Shown here piece after piece: positions 18,250-27,905 of a stretch of 64,000 nucleotides of DNA. Position numbers and translations under genes: made by a program. Source of the DNA: Cellulomonas aerilata (GTDB lineage: Bacteria > Actinomycetota > Actinomycetes > Actinomycetales > Cellulomonadaceae); NCBI RefSeq assembly GCF_007991755.1, contig NZ_BJYY01000009.1, positions 1 through 64,000 on the forward strand. The letters run 5' to 3'. The first letter of the stretch is position 1. Each line of letters begins with the position of its first letter. The notes under the pieces are model-generated. The model saw only the letters and a list, made by a program, of their open reading frames with translations. It ran no database searches and was not told where the DNA came from.

Positions 18250-19440
18250 TCACAGGCCGAACGCGGAGCCGGCGCGCGCGGCGGCCGGGGCGTCGTCCTC
18301 GGCGGTGCGGCCGGTCCAGCGGTCGGCGACGGGCGCCGTGCTGCCCGGGGCCGGGGCGGCGGCGGCGGCACGGGCCGCGACGCGCTCGGCGTGGCTCGGC
18401 GGGTCCGCCGGCACGTGCGCGGGGCGCTTGGCCTCCATCTCCCTGCGGAGCACGGGGACCACCTCGCCGCCGAGGAGGTCGAGCTGCTCCAGGACCGTCT
18501 TGAGCGGGAGCCCGGCGTGGTCCATGAGGAACATCTGCCGCTGGTAGTCCCCGACGTGCTCGCGCATCGAGGCGTACCGGTCGATGACCTGCTGCGGGCT
18601 GCCGACCGTCAGCGGCGTCTGCTCGGTGAACTCCTCCAGCGTCGGGCCGTGGCCGTAGACCGGTGCGACGTCGAAGTACGGGCGGAACTCGCGGACGGCG
18701 TCCTGGCTCCTCGCACGCATGAACACCTGGCCGCCGAGGCCGACGATCGCCTGGTCGGCGGCGCCGTGGCCGTAGTGCTCGAAGCGGCGCCGGTAGTAGG
18801 CCACCATCGTCGCGGTGTGCTCGACAGGCCAGAAGATGTTGTTGTGGAAGAAGCCGTCCCCGTAGTAGGCGGCCTGCTCGGCGATCTCGGGGCTGCGGAT
18901 CGACCCGTGCCAGACGAACGGCGGGACGCCGTCCAGGGGACGCGGGGTGGAGGTGAAGCCCTGCAGCGGGGTGCGGAACTTGCCCTGCCAGTCGACGACC
19001 TCCTCGTCCCAGAGGCGGCGCAGCAGCGCGTAGTTCTCGATCGCGAGCGGGATGCCCTGGCGGATGTCCTGGCCGAACCAGGGGTAGACCGGGCCGGTGT
19101 TGCCGCGGCCCATCATCAGGTCCATGCGGCCGTCCGAGATCACCTGGAGCATCGCGTAGTCCTCGGCGATCTTCACCGGGTCGTTGGTGGTGATCAGCGT
19201 CGTGGACGTCGACAGGACGATGCGCTCGGTCTTGGCGGCGAGGTAGCCCAGCATCGTCGTCGGCGAGGACGGCACGAACGGCGGGTTGTGGTGCTCGCCG
19301 GTGGCGAAGACGTCGAGGCCGACCTCCTCCGCGTGCTGGGCGATGGTCAGCATCGAGCGGACCCGCTCGGTGTCGTCCGGCGTGTGGCCCGTGGTGGGGT
19401 CCGTGGTGACGTCCCCGACGGTGAAGATCCCGAACTGCAT
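18250..19440 (-). CDS. FMN-dependent luciferase-like monooxygenase, CE1758 family
   Basis: 396 aa LLM-class TIM-barrel enzyme: MQFGIFTVGDVT, the active-site region DVFATGEHHNPPFVPSSP, GRMDLMMGRGNTGPVYPWFG and PFVWHGSIRSPEIAEQAA. It would oxidise an unknown substrate with FMNH2 supplied by the adjacent reductase. The last 40 residues are Ala/Pro-rich and not part of the fold. ATG 19440. An imperfect palindrome 22-42 nt upstream is a candidate operator. The MMPL exporter lies upstream on the same strand. Confidence 0.9.
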   Translation of the reverse strand: MQFGIFTVGDVTTDPTTGHTPDDTERVRSMLTIAQHAEEVGLDVFATGEHHNPPFVPSSPTTMLGYLAAKTERIVLSTSTTLITTNDPVKIAEDYAMLQVISDGRMDLMMGRGNTGPVYPWFGQDIRQGIPLAIENYALLRRLWDEEVVDWQGKFRTPLQGFTSTPRPLDGVPPFVWHGSIRSPEIAEQAAYYGDGFFHNNIFWPVEHTATMVAYYRRRFEHYGHGAADQAIVGLGGQVFMRARSQDAVREFRPYFDVAPVYGHGPTLEEFTEQTPLTVGSPQQVIDRYASMREHVGDYQRQMFLMDHAGLPLKTVLEQLDLLGGEVVPVLRREMEAKRPAHVPADPPSHAERVAARAAAAAPAPGSTAPVADRWTGRTAEDDAPAAARAGSAFGL

Positions 19441-19462
19441 GGCTGCGTCCTTCGTCAAAGTC

Positions 19463-19482
19463 GATGCATCTGCATGTACATC
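19463..19482. promoter_or_regulatory. Imperfect 20-bp palindrome, candidate operator for the monooxygenase operon
   Basis: GATGCATCTGCATGTACATC is symmetric at 14 of 20 positions around a central TGCA and is unusually AT-rich for this genome. It sits 22 nt upstream of the monooxygenase start, where a repressor such as a MarR- or TetR-type protein could bind. No such regulator gene is adjacent. Confidence 0.35.
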
Positions 19483-19556
19483 CGCCCCAACGGCTCGGGT
19501 GCGCCGCCTATTCCGGAGGCCGCCGTCCCCTGCGCGCCGTGCCGGCCGCCCGACGG

Positions 19557-21800
19557 TCAGTGCGTGATGGCCAACCGGTCGTACACGCGCCGCAGCGGCG
19601 CCGGCGCCCACCAGTTCGCGCGGCCCAGCAGCGTCATGGTCGCCGGGACGAGCAGCAGCCGCACCAGCGTCGCGTCGATGATCACCGCGACCGCGAGGGA
19701 GAAGCCGACCTCCTTGATGACCAGCAGCTCGCCGAAGACGAAGCCCGTGAACACCACGACGATGATGGTGGCGGCGGACGTGATGATCCGCCCGGAGCGC
19801 TGCAGGCCCAGCCGGACGGACTCGTCGTCGGGGTGCCCGGCGTCGTGCAGCTCCTTGATCCGCGAGAGCAGGAACACCTCGTAGTCCATCGCGAGCCCGA
19901 ACGCGAAGGCGATGACCAGCGCGACGACGTAGGTCTCGATGCCGCCGGTCGAGGTGAAGGCCAGCAGGCCGGCGAGGTTGCCGTCCTGGAAGGCCCACAC
20001 GAGCACCCCGAGCGAGGCCGCGAGGGAGATGGTGTTGGTGAGCAGCGCCTTGACCGGGATGACGACCGACCCGGTCATGAGGAACAGCAGGACGAAGGTC
20101 GCCAGGACCACCAGGGCAGCCGCCCACGGCGCCCGGTCGGTGAGGGCGGTGACGAAGTCGATCTGGCCGGCCGCCTGGCCGGTGACCCAGGTCGGGAAGC
20201 CGGGGTCGAGGTCCCGGACGTCCCGCACGACGTCCTGCGTCGTGTCGCCCGCCGCGTCGCCGGCGGTCCGGACCCCCACCAGCACGCGGGAGCCCAGCGC
20301 GAGCGGCGGGTCCACCGACTCCACGCCGTCGATGTCGGCCAGCGACGTGGCCCAGGTCGTCGCGTCCGCCAGCGACGTCTGGGCGACCACCACCACCGAC
20401 GGCGACGTCGAGGCCGGGTAGTCCGCCGCCAGCGCCTCGACGTACTCGCGCTGCCGGGAGTCCGCCGGCAGCAGCTCGATGGTGGAGTTGCGCAGCTGCA
20501 GGTGCGCGAGGGGCAGGGACAGCACCGCGAGCACGACCACGACGCCGCCCATCACCGCCCACGGACGGCGCTGCACGCGTGCGGTGAGGCGGGAGAACGA
20601 GCCCTCCTCGGACTGGACGTCCGCGGTGCGCGCGAGCAGCACCCGCAGCCCCGGCACCCGGCTGATGAGCCCGGGGCGCAGGAGCCGGCGCCCGAAGATC
20701 GCGAGCATCGCCGGGACCAGCGTGAGCGCGGTGGCCAGCGCGATGAGGATGACCGCGACGCCCGCCGCACCGAACGCGCGCAGGATGTCGGGCCGGAAGA
20801 GGATCAGCCCCGCCACGGAGATCCCGACCGTCAGCGCGGAGAACGCGACGGTGCGCCCGGCCGTCGCCATGGTCCGGGCGACCGCCGTGGCGACCGCGAC
20901 GTCCCTGCGGTGGCGGCGGTGCGGCTGCGCACCCTCGGCGCCGATCGCCGCGTGCAGCTCCTCGCGGAACCGCGACACGATCAGCAGCCCGTAGTCGATG
21001 GACAGGCCCAGCCCGAGCAGCGTGACGATGTTCACCACGGAGGAGTCCAGGTCCAGCCACGAGGAGAACCCGTACAGCGTCCCCAGCCCGCCGGCGATCG
21101 ACGCGATGGCCCCGACCATCGGCACGCTGGCCGCGAGCAGCCCGCCGAACACCAGGACCATCACCAGCAGGGCGATCGGCAGCGCGATCGCCTCCCCGGT
21201 GGCGAGGTCCTCCTCCACCTGGTCGGTGATGGCCTCGACGATGAGCGACTCGCCGCCGACCACGCCGGTGGCGTCCGGCGCGACGCCCGCGAGGTCGTCC
21301 GGCACGGCGTCCAGCCGTCGCTCGACGGCGGCCAGCGCCCGCTCACGGGCCGCCTCGTCCAGGTCGGGCCGCAGCTCGACCACGACGAGGAAGCCGTCGC
21401 CGCCGGTCGCGATGAGCGGCGCGGCCGCCGGGTTCGCCGCGCCCTGGGGGAGCAGGAGCGGGTCGATGACGGTCGCCACGCCGTCGACGGCGGTCAGGTC
21501 CTCGTGCACCGGCGCCATGGCCTCGACCAGGCCGTCGGCCGTGGGGTCGACGCCGTCCAGCAGCAGGGTCAGCGAGGCCGCCTGGATCGAGGACGACTCG
21601 ATGAGGTCGTTCGCCTCCTGGCTCTCCGACCCGGGGACGTACGGCTCGCCGCTCGACAGCCGGTCGAAGAGGCTCTCGCCGCCCACCCCGACGATCGCGA
21701 GGCCGAAGCCGCCGGCGGTGAGCAGGGCCCAGACGACCACGGAGATCAGGGGGCGTCGGGCGATGCGGCGGCCAAGGGTCTCGAACACGCCGGTCAGCAT
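19557..21800 (-). CDS. MMPL-family (RND-like) membrane transporter
   Basis: 747 aa with two homologous halves. Each half has one membrane segment, a large extracytoplasmic domain and a block of about five membrane segments, for example GLSIDYGLLIVSRFREEL in the first half and GLAMDYEVFLLSRIKELH in the second. The D-Y pair in each is typical of proton-coupled MMPL proteins. Members export lipids or hydrophobic compounds; the cargo here is unknown. Its nearness to the monooxygenase pair (116 nt) suggests detoxification, by inference only. The ribosome site before ATG 21800 is weak; GTG four codons later is an alternative. Confidence 0.9.
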   Translation of the reverse strand: MLTGVFETLGRRIARRPLISVVVWALLTAGGFGLAIVGVGGESLFDRLSSGEPYVPGSESQEANDLIESSSIQAASLTLLLDGVDPTADGLVEAMAPVHEDLTAVDGVATVIDPLLLPQGAANPAAAPLIATGGDGFLVVVELRPDLDEAARERALAAVERRLDAVPDDLAGVAPDATGVVGGESLIVEAITDQVEEDLATGEAIALPIALLVMVLVFGGLLAASVPMVGAIASIAGGLGTLYGFSSWLDLDSSVVNIVTLLGLGLSIDYGLLIVSRFREELHAAIGAEGAQPHRRHRRDVAVATAVARTMATAGRTVAFSALTVGISVAGLILFRPDILRAFGAAGVAVILIALATALTLVPAMLAIFGRRLLRPGLISRVPGLRVLLARTADVQSEEGSFSRLTARVQRRPWAVMGGVVVVLAVLSLPLAHLQLRNSTIELLPADSRQREYVEALAADYPASTSPSVVVVAQTSLADATTWATSLADIDGVESVDPPLALGSRVLVGVRTAGDAAGDTTQDVVRDVRDLDPGFPTWVTGQAAGQIDFVTALTDRAPWAAALVVLATFVLLFLMTGSVVIPVKALLTNTISLAASLGVLVWAFQDGNLAGLLAFTSTGGIETYVVALVIAFAFGLAMDYEVFLLSRIKELHDAGHPDDESVRLGLQRSGRIITSAATIIVVVFTGFVFGELLVIKEVGFSLAVAVIIDATLVRLLLVPATMTLLGRANWWAPAPLRRVYDRLAITH

Positions 21801-21919
21801 CGCAGGTGCGGACGGGTGCGGCGCGCGCCGGCAGGCAGCCCGCCGAGCGCGCCGGCAGCCCTGTCCCGGGGGTCCCCGGTGCCGTCCGAGGGGCGGCGGC
21901 CGGCGCGGGTGGGCCTGCG

Positions 21920-21925
21920 TAGGCT
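21920..21925 (+). promoter_or_regulatory. -10 box TAGGCT; predicts leaderless rarA mRNA
   Basis: TAGGCT ends 6 nt before the rarA ATG and no Shine-Dalgarno sequence is visible. Confidence 0.5.
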
Positions 21926-21931
21926 CGCACC

Positions 21932-23332
21932 ATGGATCTGTTCGACGCGGTCACCTCGACCTCGCAGGGGCTGCCGCAGGCCGCGCCGAACGCCCCGCTC
22001 GCCGTCCGGATGCGACCGAGCTCGCTGGACGAGGTGGCCGGCCAGGAGCACCTGCTGGTGGCCGGCTCGCCGCTGCGCCGTCTGGTGGGGCCCGCCGACG
22101 AGACCTCGCGGCGCGCCGCCCCGACGTCGGTGGTCCTGTGGGGGCCGCCCGGCACCGGCAAGACGACGCTGGCGTACCTGATCGCCGCGACGTCCGGACG
22201 CCGGTTCGTCGAGCTGTCCGCCGTGACGGCCGGGGTCAAGGACGTGCGTGCGGTGATCGACGACGCGCGCCGCCGGCTCGCGACCGGGGGCGGCGAGACC
22301 GTCCTGTTCATCGACGAGGTGCACCGGTTCACCAAGGCGCAGCAGGACGCCCTGCTGCCCAGCGTGGAGAACCGCTGGGTCACGCTGGTCGCGGCCACCA
22401 CCGAGAACCCGAGCTTCTCGGTGAACTCCCCGCTGCTCTCCCGGTCGCTGCTGCTCACCCTGCGCCCGCTGGGCACCGAGGACGTGCGCACCCTGGTCCG
22501 GCGCGCGGTCACCGACGAGCGCGGCCTGGGCGGCGCGGTCGTCGTGGAGCCGGACGCCGAGGAGCACCTGCTGCGCCTGGCCGGTGGGGACGCCCGCAAG
22601 GCGCTGACCATCATGGAGGCGGCGGCGGGCGCGGCGCTGTCCGACGGCGCCGGCGTGGACCGGGGACCGGACGGCGCCGCCGTGCCGGCCTCGCCGGCCG
22701 TCGTGGACCTGGCGACCGTGGAGCGGGCGATCGACGTCGCAGCGGTGCGCTACGACCGCGACGGCGACCAGCACTACGACGTCATCAGCGCGTTCATCAA
22801 GTCCATACGCGGGTCGGACGTCGACGCCGCGCTGCACTACCTCGCCCGGATGATCGCGGCCGGCGAGGACCCGCGGTTCATCGCGCGCCGGATCGTGATC
22901 GCCGCCGCCGAGGACGTCGGGATGGCCGACCCGAGCGCGCTGCAGACGGCGGTCGCCGCCGCGCAGGCCGTCGCCCTGATCGGGATGCCGGAGGCCCGGA
23001 TCCTGCTCGCCGAGGCCGTCGTCCACCTGGCCACCGCGCCGAAGTCGAACAAGGCGTACCTGGGCATCGACGCGGCGCTGGCCGACGTGCGGGCCGGGAG
23101 GATCGGGTCGGTGCCGCCCCACCTGCGCGACGCCCACTACGCCGGCGCGCCGAAGCTCGGCCACGGGCAGGGCTACCGCTACGCGCACGACGAGCCGCAC
23201 GCCGTCGCCCCGCAGCAGTACCTGCCGGACGAGCTGGTCGGCACGCGCTACTACACCCCGACCGACCGCGGGTTCGAGCGGTCGGTCGGGGAGCGGCTCG
23301 AGCGCATCCGCGCGATCCTCGACGACCGCTGA
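21932..23332 (+). CDS. rarA: Replication-associated recombination protein A (RarA/MgsA), AAA+ ATPase
   Basis: 466 aa. Walker [10 protein letters not shown], Walker [10 protein letters not shown], sensor 1 AATTENPSF and a C-terminal clamp-loader-like tetramerisation domain ([15 protein letters not shown], then [16 protein letters not shown]). The family acts at stalled replication forks together with SSB and DNA polymerase. The position before rpsD and alaS matches other actinobacteria. It diverges from the MMPL gene. Confidence 0.95.
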   Translation: MDLFDAVTSTSQGLPQAAPNAPLAVRMRPSSLDEVAGQEHLLVAGSPLRRLVGPADETSRRAAPTSVVLWGPPGTGKTTLAYLIAATSGRRFVELSAVTAGVKDVRAVIDDARRRLATGGGETVLFIDEVHRFTKAQQDALLPSVENRWVTLVAATTENPSFSVNSPLLSRSLLLTLRPLGTEDVRTLVRRAVTDERGLGGAVVVEPDAEEHLLRLAGGDARKALTIMEAAAGAALSDGAGVDRGPDGAAVPASPAVVDLATVERAIDVAAVRYDRDGDQHYDVISAFIKSIRGSDVDAALHYLARMIAAGEDPRFIARRIVIAAAEDVGMADPSALQTAVAAAQAVALIGMPEARILLAEAVVHLATAPKSNKAYLGIDAALADVRAGRIGSVPPHLRDAHYAGAPKLGHGQGYRYAHDEPHAVAPQQYLPDELVGTRYYTPTDRGFERSVGERLERIRAILDDR

Positions 23333-23388
23333 CGCCGACGTCACACCCGGGCACGCCGAGCGGGACCGGCCCTGGCGGGCGGGTGCGG

Positions 23389-23569
23389 TAGAGTCGTGAG
23401 GTCGTCCGGCCAGGACCCGCACCTGTCAGCACCGCGGGACCGGGGACGACCACCCTGGGGCCTCAGCCGCTGCGATCAGTCTCGCGCACCTGGTCGGCCC
23501 CACGCCCGCCGGGGACCACTCCTCGACCGCGGGTGTGACGTCACCACCGAACGACAGGAAGAACACACC
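23389..23569 (+). promoter_or_regulatory. rpsD promoter -10 and structured 5' leader
   Basis: A TAGAGT -10 box at 23389-23394 would give a leader of about 170 nt. It can form two hairpins: GGTCGTCC (23400-23407) with GGACGACC (23444-23451), containing an inner CCCGC/GCGGG pair, and TGGGGCC (23456-23462) with GGCCCCA (23496-23502). Long structured leaders before r-protein genes often bind the encoded protein; S4 autoregulation is known in other bacteria. Here it is inference from pairing only. Confidence 0.45.
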
Positions 23570-24196
23570 GTGTCCTCTGTGACCCGTGCGCGCCGTCAGG
23601 TGCGCCTCTCCCGTGCGCTGGGCATCGCCCTGACGCCGAAGGCCGTCAAGCACTTCGAGAAGCGGCCCTACCCGCCCGGCGAGCACGGCCGTGCCCGCCG
23701 CCGGACCGAGTCCGACTACGCCGTCCGTCTGCGCGAGAAGCAGCGCCTGCGCGCCCAGTACGGCCTGCGCGAGAAGCAGATGGCCCGGGCGTTCGAGGAG
23801 GCCCGCAAGGACGCCGGTCTGACCGGTGAGGCCCTGGTCGAGCTGCTCGAGACCCGTCTCGACGCCCTGGTGCTGCGCTCGGGCTTCGCCCGCACGATCC
23901 TCCAGGCCCGCCAGGTCGTCGTGCACCGTCACGTGCTCGTCGACGGCAAGATCGTGGACCGTCCCTCGTTCCGGGTGAAGCCCGGCCAGACGATCCAGGT
24001 CAAGCCGAAGAGCCAGGCCACCGTGCCGTTCCAGGTCGCCGCTGCCGGCGCGCACCGCGACGTCCTGCCGGCCGTCCCGGGCTACCTCGACGTCTCGCTC
24101 GAGAAGCTGTCCGCCGTGCTGACGCGCCGCCCCAAGCGCGCCGAGGTCCCGGTGACCTGCGAGGTCCAGCTGGTCGTGGAGTACTACGCCCGCTGA
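23570..24196 (+). CDS. rpsD: 30S ribosomal protein S4
   Basis: 208 aa. GTG 23570 with an AGGAAG site gives VSSVTRARRQVRLSRALG; the frame is open upstream but that part is leader RNA. The S4 RNA-binding domain is clear (LETRLDALVLRSGFA, ARQVVVHRHVLVDGKIVDRPS). The N-terminal zinc-finger cysteines seen in some S4 proteins are absent; this is the C-minus form. S4 nucleates 30S assembly. Here the gene stands apart from the alpha operon, monocistronic between rarA and a hairpin terminator. Confidence 0.96.
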   Translation: MSSVTRARRQVRLSRALGIALTPKAVKHFEKRPYPPGEHGRARRRTESDYAVRLREKQRLRAQYGLREKQMARAFEEARKDAGLTGEALVELLETRLDALVLRSGFARTILQARQVVVHRHVLVDGKIVDRPSFRVKPGQTIQVKPKSQATVPFQVAAAGAHRDVLPAVPGYLDVSLEKLSAVLTRRPKRAEVPVTCEVQLVVEYYAR

Positions 24197-24246
24197 CCCA
24201 CCCGCACGCCCGGTCGGCCGCCGCACGCGGCACGCCGCCCACCCCG

Positions 24247-24283
24247 GACGCCCCGTTCGCGCCTCACGGCCGAGCGGGGCGTC
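24247..24283 (+). terminator. Hairpin downstream of rpsD
   Basis: GACGCCCCG (24247-24255) pairs perfectly with CGGGGCGTC (24275-24283) across a 19-nt loop, 51 nt after the rpsD stop. There is no U-tract, as is usual in high-GC actinobacteria. Confidence 0.6.
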
Positions 24284-24364
24284 TGTCGTGGGGCGGTAGT
24301 GTTCTCGCGGCCCGCCGGGAGCCCCGGCCGGGCACGTCAGCGGTACGTCAACGAGGAGCAGGTC

Positions 24365-24730
24365 ATGTCGGTCGGAGACATCGCAGGGCTGATCGCGGCG
24401 ATCGCGTTCGTCCTGCTCGTGGGCGTGCTGGCGGTCCCGCTGGTCAAGCTGGGACGGGTGCTGGACGAGACCCGCGCCTCCGTCAAGCAGATCACCGACC
24501 ACACCGTCCCGGTCCTGGACGAGACGGCCGCCACCATCGCCTCGACGAACACCCAGCTGGGCAAGGTCGACGCCATCACGACCTCGGCGGCGCAGGTCGG
24601 GGAGAACGTCTCGGCGCTCACGTCGCTGTTCGCGGCGACGGTCGGCGAGCCGATGCTCAAGCTCGCCGCGCTCTCCTACGGGGTGCGCCGGGCGGTCGGC
24701 TCGGTCCTGCCGGGGCGGACGACGCCGTGA
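24365..24730 (+). CDS. DUF948-family membrane protein
   Basis: 121 aa. One membrane segment (about residues 6-28) followed by an amphipathic coiled-coil-like region (VLDETRASVKQITDHTVPVL), the pattern of DUF948. Function is unknown. ATG 24365 has GAGGAG upstream. It is coupled by a 4-bp overlap to the next small gene and precedes alaS, a common actinobacterial arrangement. Confidence 0.8.
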   Translation: MSVGDIAGLIAAIAFVLLVGVLAVPLVKLGRVLDETRASVKQITDHTVPVLDETAATIASTNTQLGKVDAITTSAAQVGENVSALTSLFAATVGEPMLKLAALSYGVRRAVGSVLPGRTTP

Positions 24731-25140
24731 GGCGCCTGTTCTGGGTCGCCGTCGGCGCGGCCGGGACGGTCACCGCCCTGCGCAAGGCCCGAGAGGTCAC
24801 CGACCGGCACGTCCCCGCCGGCGCCCGCAGCGCCCTCGGCGCGGCCGCGGGCGTGACCGGCGCCGTGCGTCGCGCCCGCGAGGAGTTCCGGACCGCGACG
24901 GCGCAGCGCGAGTCCGAGCTCCGCGCGGACCTGCTCGCGGGTGCTGACCTGGCGCGCTCGCGCACGACCGTCGACGCCTGGCGCGCCCAGCGCGCCGCCT
25001 CGTCCGGTGCGGACGGCGCGTCCGGCGCGAGCGCGTCGGACCCGCGCGCGGGGGACCGGGGCGGCAGAGCGCGTCCGGGCGGCGGCTCGCACCGCGCGGA
25101 GGATCCCGAGGACGGCCCCGAGGGCTACTCCTTCTACTGA
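24727..25140 (+). CDS. Hypothetical small protein between DUF948 gene and alaS
   Basis: 137 aa. A short hydrophobic N-terminus (RLFWVAVGAAGTVTAL), a basic helical middle and a disordered Gly/Ala/Asp-rich C-terminus ending DGPEGYSFY. The GTG start overlaps the DUF948 stop (GTGA). No domain recognised; its conserved position suggests it works with the DUF948 protein. Confidence 0.7.
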   Translation: MRRLFWVAVGAAGTVTALRKAREVTDRHVPAGARSALGAAAGVTGAVRRAREEFRTATAQRESELRADLLAGADLARSRTTVDAWRAQRAASSGADGASGASASDPRAGDRGGRARPGGGSHRAEDPEDGPEGYSFY

Positions 25141-25193
25141 CACAGCCGGGCGGCGGGGGGAACACCCGCCGCCCCCCCGACCTTGAGGACACC

Positions 25194-27905
25194 ATGCGTA
25201 CCGCCGAGATCCGCCAGCGCTGGCTCGACTACTTCTCCAGCCGCGGCCACGCCGTCGTGCCCTCGGCGTCCCTGGTCTCGGAGGACCCGTCGCTGCTGTT
25301 CACGGTCGCCGGCATGGTGCCCTTCATCCCCTACATGGTGGGGGAGCGGACCCCGCCGTGGCCGCGCGCGACCAGCGTGCAGAAGTGCGTCCGGACCCTC
25401 GACATCGAGGAGGTCGGCAAGACCACCCGGCACGGCACGTTCTTCCAGATGAACGGCAACTTCTCCTTCGGCGACTACTTCAAGGAGGAGGCGATCCGCA
25501 TGGCGTGGGAGCTCATCACCACGCCGCAGGACGCCGGGGGCTACGGGTTCGACCCCGAGAAGGTCTGGGTCACCGTCTACCAGGACGACGACGAGGCGTA
25601 CCAGCTCTGGCAGGACGTCGCCGGCATGCCGGTCGAGCGCATCCAGCGCCGGGGCAAGAAGGACAACTACTGGTCCACGGGGCAGCCCGGCCCCGCGGGC
25701 CCGTGCTCGGAGATCTACATCGACCGCGGGCCGGAGTTCGGCGCCGAGGGCGGGCCGGTCGTGGACGAGGACCGGTACCTGGAGATCTGGAACCTCGTGT
25801 TCATGCAGTACGAGATCGACGAGGTGAGGAGCAAGGAGGAGTTCCGCGTCCGCGGGGAGCTCAAGCAGAAGAACATCGACACCGGCATGGGCCTGGAGCG
25901 GGTCGCGTACCTGCTGCAGGGCGTCGACAACATGTACGAGATCGACGAGGTGTTCCCCGTCATCGAGGCCGCGCAGCGCCTGTCGGGGCGTCGCTACGGC
26001 GCCGACCACGACGACGACGTGCGCATGCGGGTCGTCGCGGACCACGTGCGGTCCGCGCTCATGCTGATCGGCGACGGCGTGACGCCGTCCAACGAGGGCC
26101 GCGGGTACGTGCTGCGGCGGCTGCTGCGCCGCGTGGTGCGCTCCATGCGGCTGCTCGGGGTGGACGACGCCACGTTCCCGGTGCTGTTCGCGACGTCCCG
26201 CGACGCGATGAAGCACTCCTACCCCGAGGTCGAGCGCGACTTCGACCGGATCTCGCGCGTCGCGGTCGCGGAGGAGGAGGCGTTCCGCCGCACCCTGGTG
26301 GCCGGCACGACGATCTTCGACAGCGCCGTGGCGGCCGCGAGAGCGCACGTCGGGTCCACCACGTCCTCCGTGCCGACCCTGGGCGGTGACGAGGCGTTCA
26401 CGCTCCACGACACCTACGGCTTCCCGATCGACCTGACGCTGGAGATGGCGGCGGAGCAGGGCGTCACGGTCGACGAGCCGGCGTTCCGCGCCCTCATGCA
26501 GGCGCAGCGGCAGCGTGCCCGCGCGGACGCGATGGCCAAGAAGGCGGGGCCTGCGGGCACCGAGGCGTACCGCGCGCTGCAGTCCGAGCTCGCAGGCCCG
26601 GTCCAGTTCCTGGGCTACACGGACCAGGTGGCGCGGGTCCGCGTCGACGGCCTGCTGGTCGACGGCGCCCCGGTCCCGGCGGCCACGGCCACCGACTCCC
26701 AGCTCGCGGTCGAGGTGGTCCTCGACCGCACGCCGTTCTACGCCGAGGCCGGCGGGCAGCTGGCCGACCACGGCACGATCCAGCTCGACTCCGGCGCGGT
26801 CATCGAGGTCGACGACGTCCAGGCGCCGATCAAGGGCTTGTCCGTGCACCGCGGCCGACTCGTCGACGGCAGCGTCGCGCTCGGGGACCCCGGGACGGCC
26901 ACGATCGACACCGAGCGCCGCCGGGCGATCAGCCGCGCGCACACCGCGACCCACATGGTCCACAAGGCGGTCCGGGAGGCGCTCGGGGACACCGCGACGC
27001 AGGCCGGCTCGGAGAACGCACCGCACCGCATCCGGTTCGACTTCCGGCACGGGTCCGGCCTGCCCGGCGGGGCACTGGGCGAGATCCAGGAGCGCGTCAA
27101 CACCCGGCTCGCCGAGGACCTCGAGGTCACCGACGCCGTCATGGGTCTGGACGCGGCGCGCGCCTCGGGCGCGATGGCGCTGTTCGGCGAGAAGTACGGC
27201 GACCGCGTCCGCGTCGTCTCCATCGGCGGGGACTGGTCCCGCGAGCTGTGCGCCGGCACCCACGTCCCGTCCTCGGGGCACCTGGGCATGGTCACGCTGC
27301 TCGGGGAGTCCTCGATCGGCTCAGGCGTGCGGCGGGTCGACGCCCTGGTGGGCGACGGCGCCTACGGCTTCCACGCCAAGGAGCACGCGCTCGTCGGCCA
27401 GCTCACCGGCCTGCTCAACGTGCGCACCGAGGAGCTGCCCGCACGCGTCGGCTCCCTGGTCAGCCGGCTCAAGGAGGCGGAGAAGGAGCTCGCGCAGCTG
27501 CGGCAGGGCCGGCTCCTGGCCGCCGCGGGGGAGCTCGCGGCGACCGCGCCCACCACGGCCGACGGGACGCGGGTCGTCACCCACGACGCCGGCGAGGTCT
27601 CGTCCGCCGACGACCTGCGCGCGCTCGCGCTGGACGTGCGCGGGCGGCTGGGGGAGTCCGCGGCGTCCGTCGTCGCGGTCGGCGGGGTCAGCAAGGACCG
27701 GCCGCTGGTCGTCGTGGTGACGAACGCCGAGGCGCGCTCGCGCGGCATCCGCGCCGGTGCGCTCGCCAAGGCGGCGTCCGGCGTCCTCGGCGGCGGCGGC
27801 GGCGGCAAGGACGACATGGCCCAGGGCGGCGGCACCGACGTCGCGTCGCTGCCCGCCGCACTGGCGGGCGTCGCGTCGCAGGTCGGCTCGGCAGCCACCC
27901 GGTGA
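25194..27905 (+). CDS. alaS: Alanyl-tRNA synthetase
   Basis: 903 aa, of normal length. Class II catalytic core with KCVRTLDIEEVGKTTRHGTF and FSFGDYFKEEAI, editing domain with the zinc-binding HTATH and CAGTHVPSSGHLG, and C-terminal C-Ala domain ending in the glycine-rich GGGGGGKDD segment. It charges tRNA-Ala and clears mischarged Ser/Gly. The stop overlaps ruvX by 4 bp. Confidence 0.98.
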   Translation: MRTAEIRQRWLDYFSSRGHAVVPSASLVSEDPSLLFTVAGMVPFIPYMVGERTPPWPRATSVQKCVRTLDIEEVGKTTRHGTFFQMNGNFSFGDYFKEEAIRMAWELITTPQDAGGYGFDPEKVWVTVYQDDDEAYQLWQDVAGMPVERIQRRGKKDNYWSTGQPGPAGPCSEIYIDRGPEFGAEGGPVVDEDRYLEIWNLVFMQYEIDEVRSKEEFRVRGELKQKNIDTGMGLERVAYLLQGVDNMYEIDEVFPVIEAAQRLSGRRYGADHDDDVRMRVVADHVRSALMLIGDGVTPSNEGRGYVLRRLLRRVVRSMRLLGVDDATFPVLFATSRDAMKHSYPEVERDFDRISRVAVAEEEAFRRTLVAGTTIFDSAVAAARAHVGSTTSSVPTLGGDEAFTLHDTYGFPIDLTLEMAAEQGVTVDEPAFRALMQAQRQRARADAMAKKAGPAGTEAYRALQSELAGPVQFLGYTDQVARVRVDGLLVDGAPVPAATATDSQLAVEVVLDRTPFYAEAGGQLADHGTIQLDSGAVIEVDDVQAPIKGLSVHRGRLVDGSVALGDPGTATIDTERRRAISRAHTATHMVHKAVREALGDTATQAGSENAPHRIRFDFRHGSGLPGGALGEIQERVNTRLAEDLEVTDAVMGLDAARASGAMALFGEKYGDRVRVVSIGGDWSRELCAGTHVPSSGHLGMVTLLGESSIGSGVRRVDALVGDGAYGFHAKEHALVGQLTGLLNVRTEELPARVGSLVSRLKEAEKELAQLRQGRLLAAAGELAATAPTTADGTRVVTHDAGEVSSADDLRALALDVRGRLGESAASVVAVGGVSKDRPLVVVVTNAEARSRGIRAGALAKAASGVLGGGGGGKDDMAQGGGTDVASLPAALAGVASQVGSAATR

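Noticed and set aside
23396-23569. Longer rpsD product starting at 23396
   Set aside because: The extra 58 residues are not S4-like, and the strong ribosome site and conserved N-terminus support 23570.
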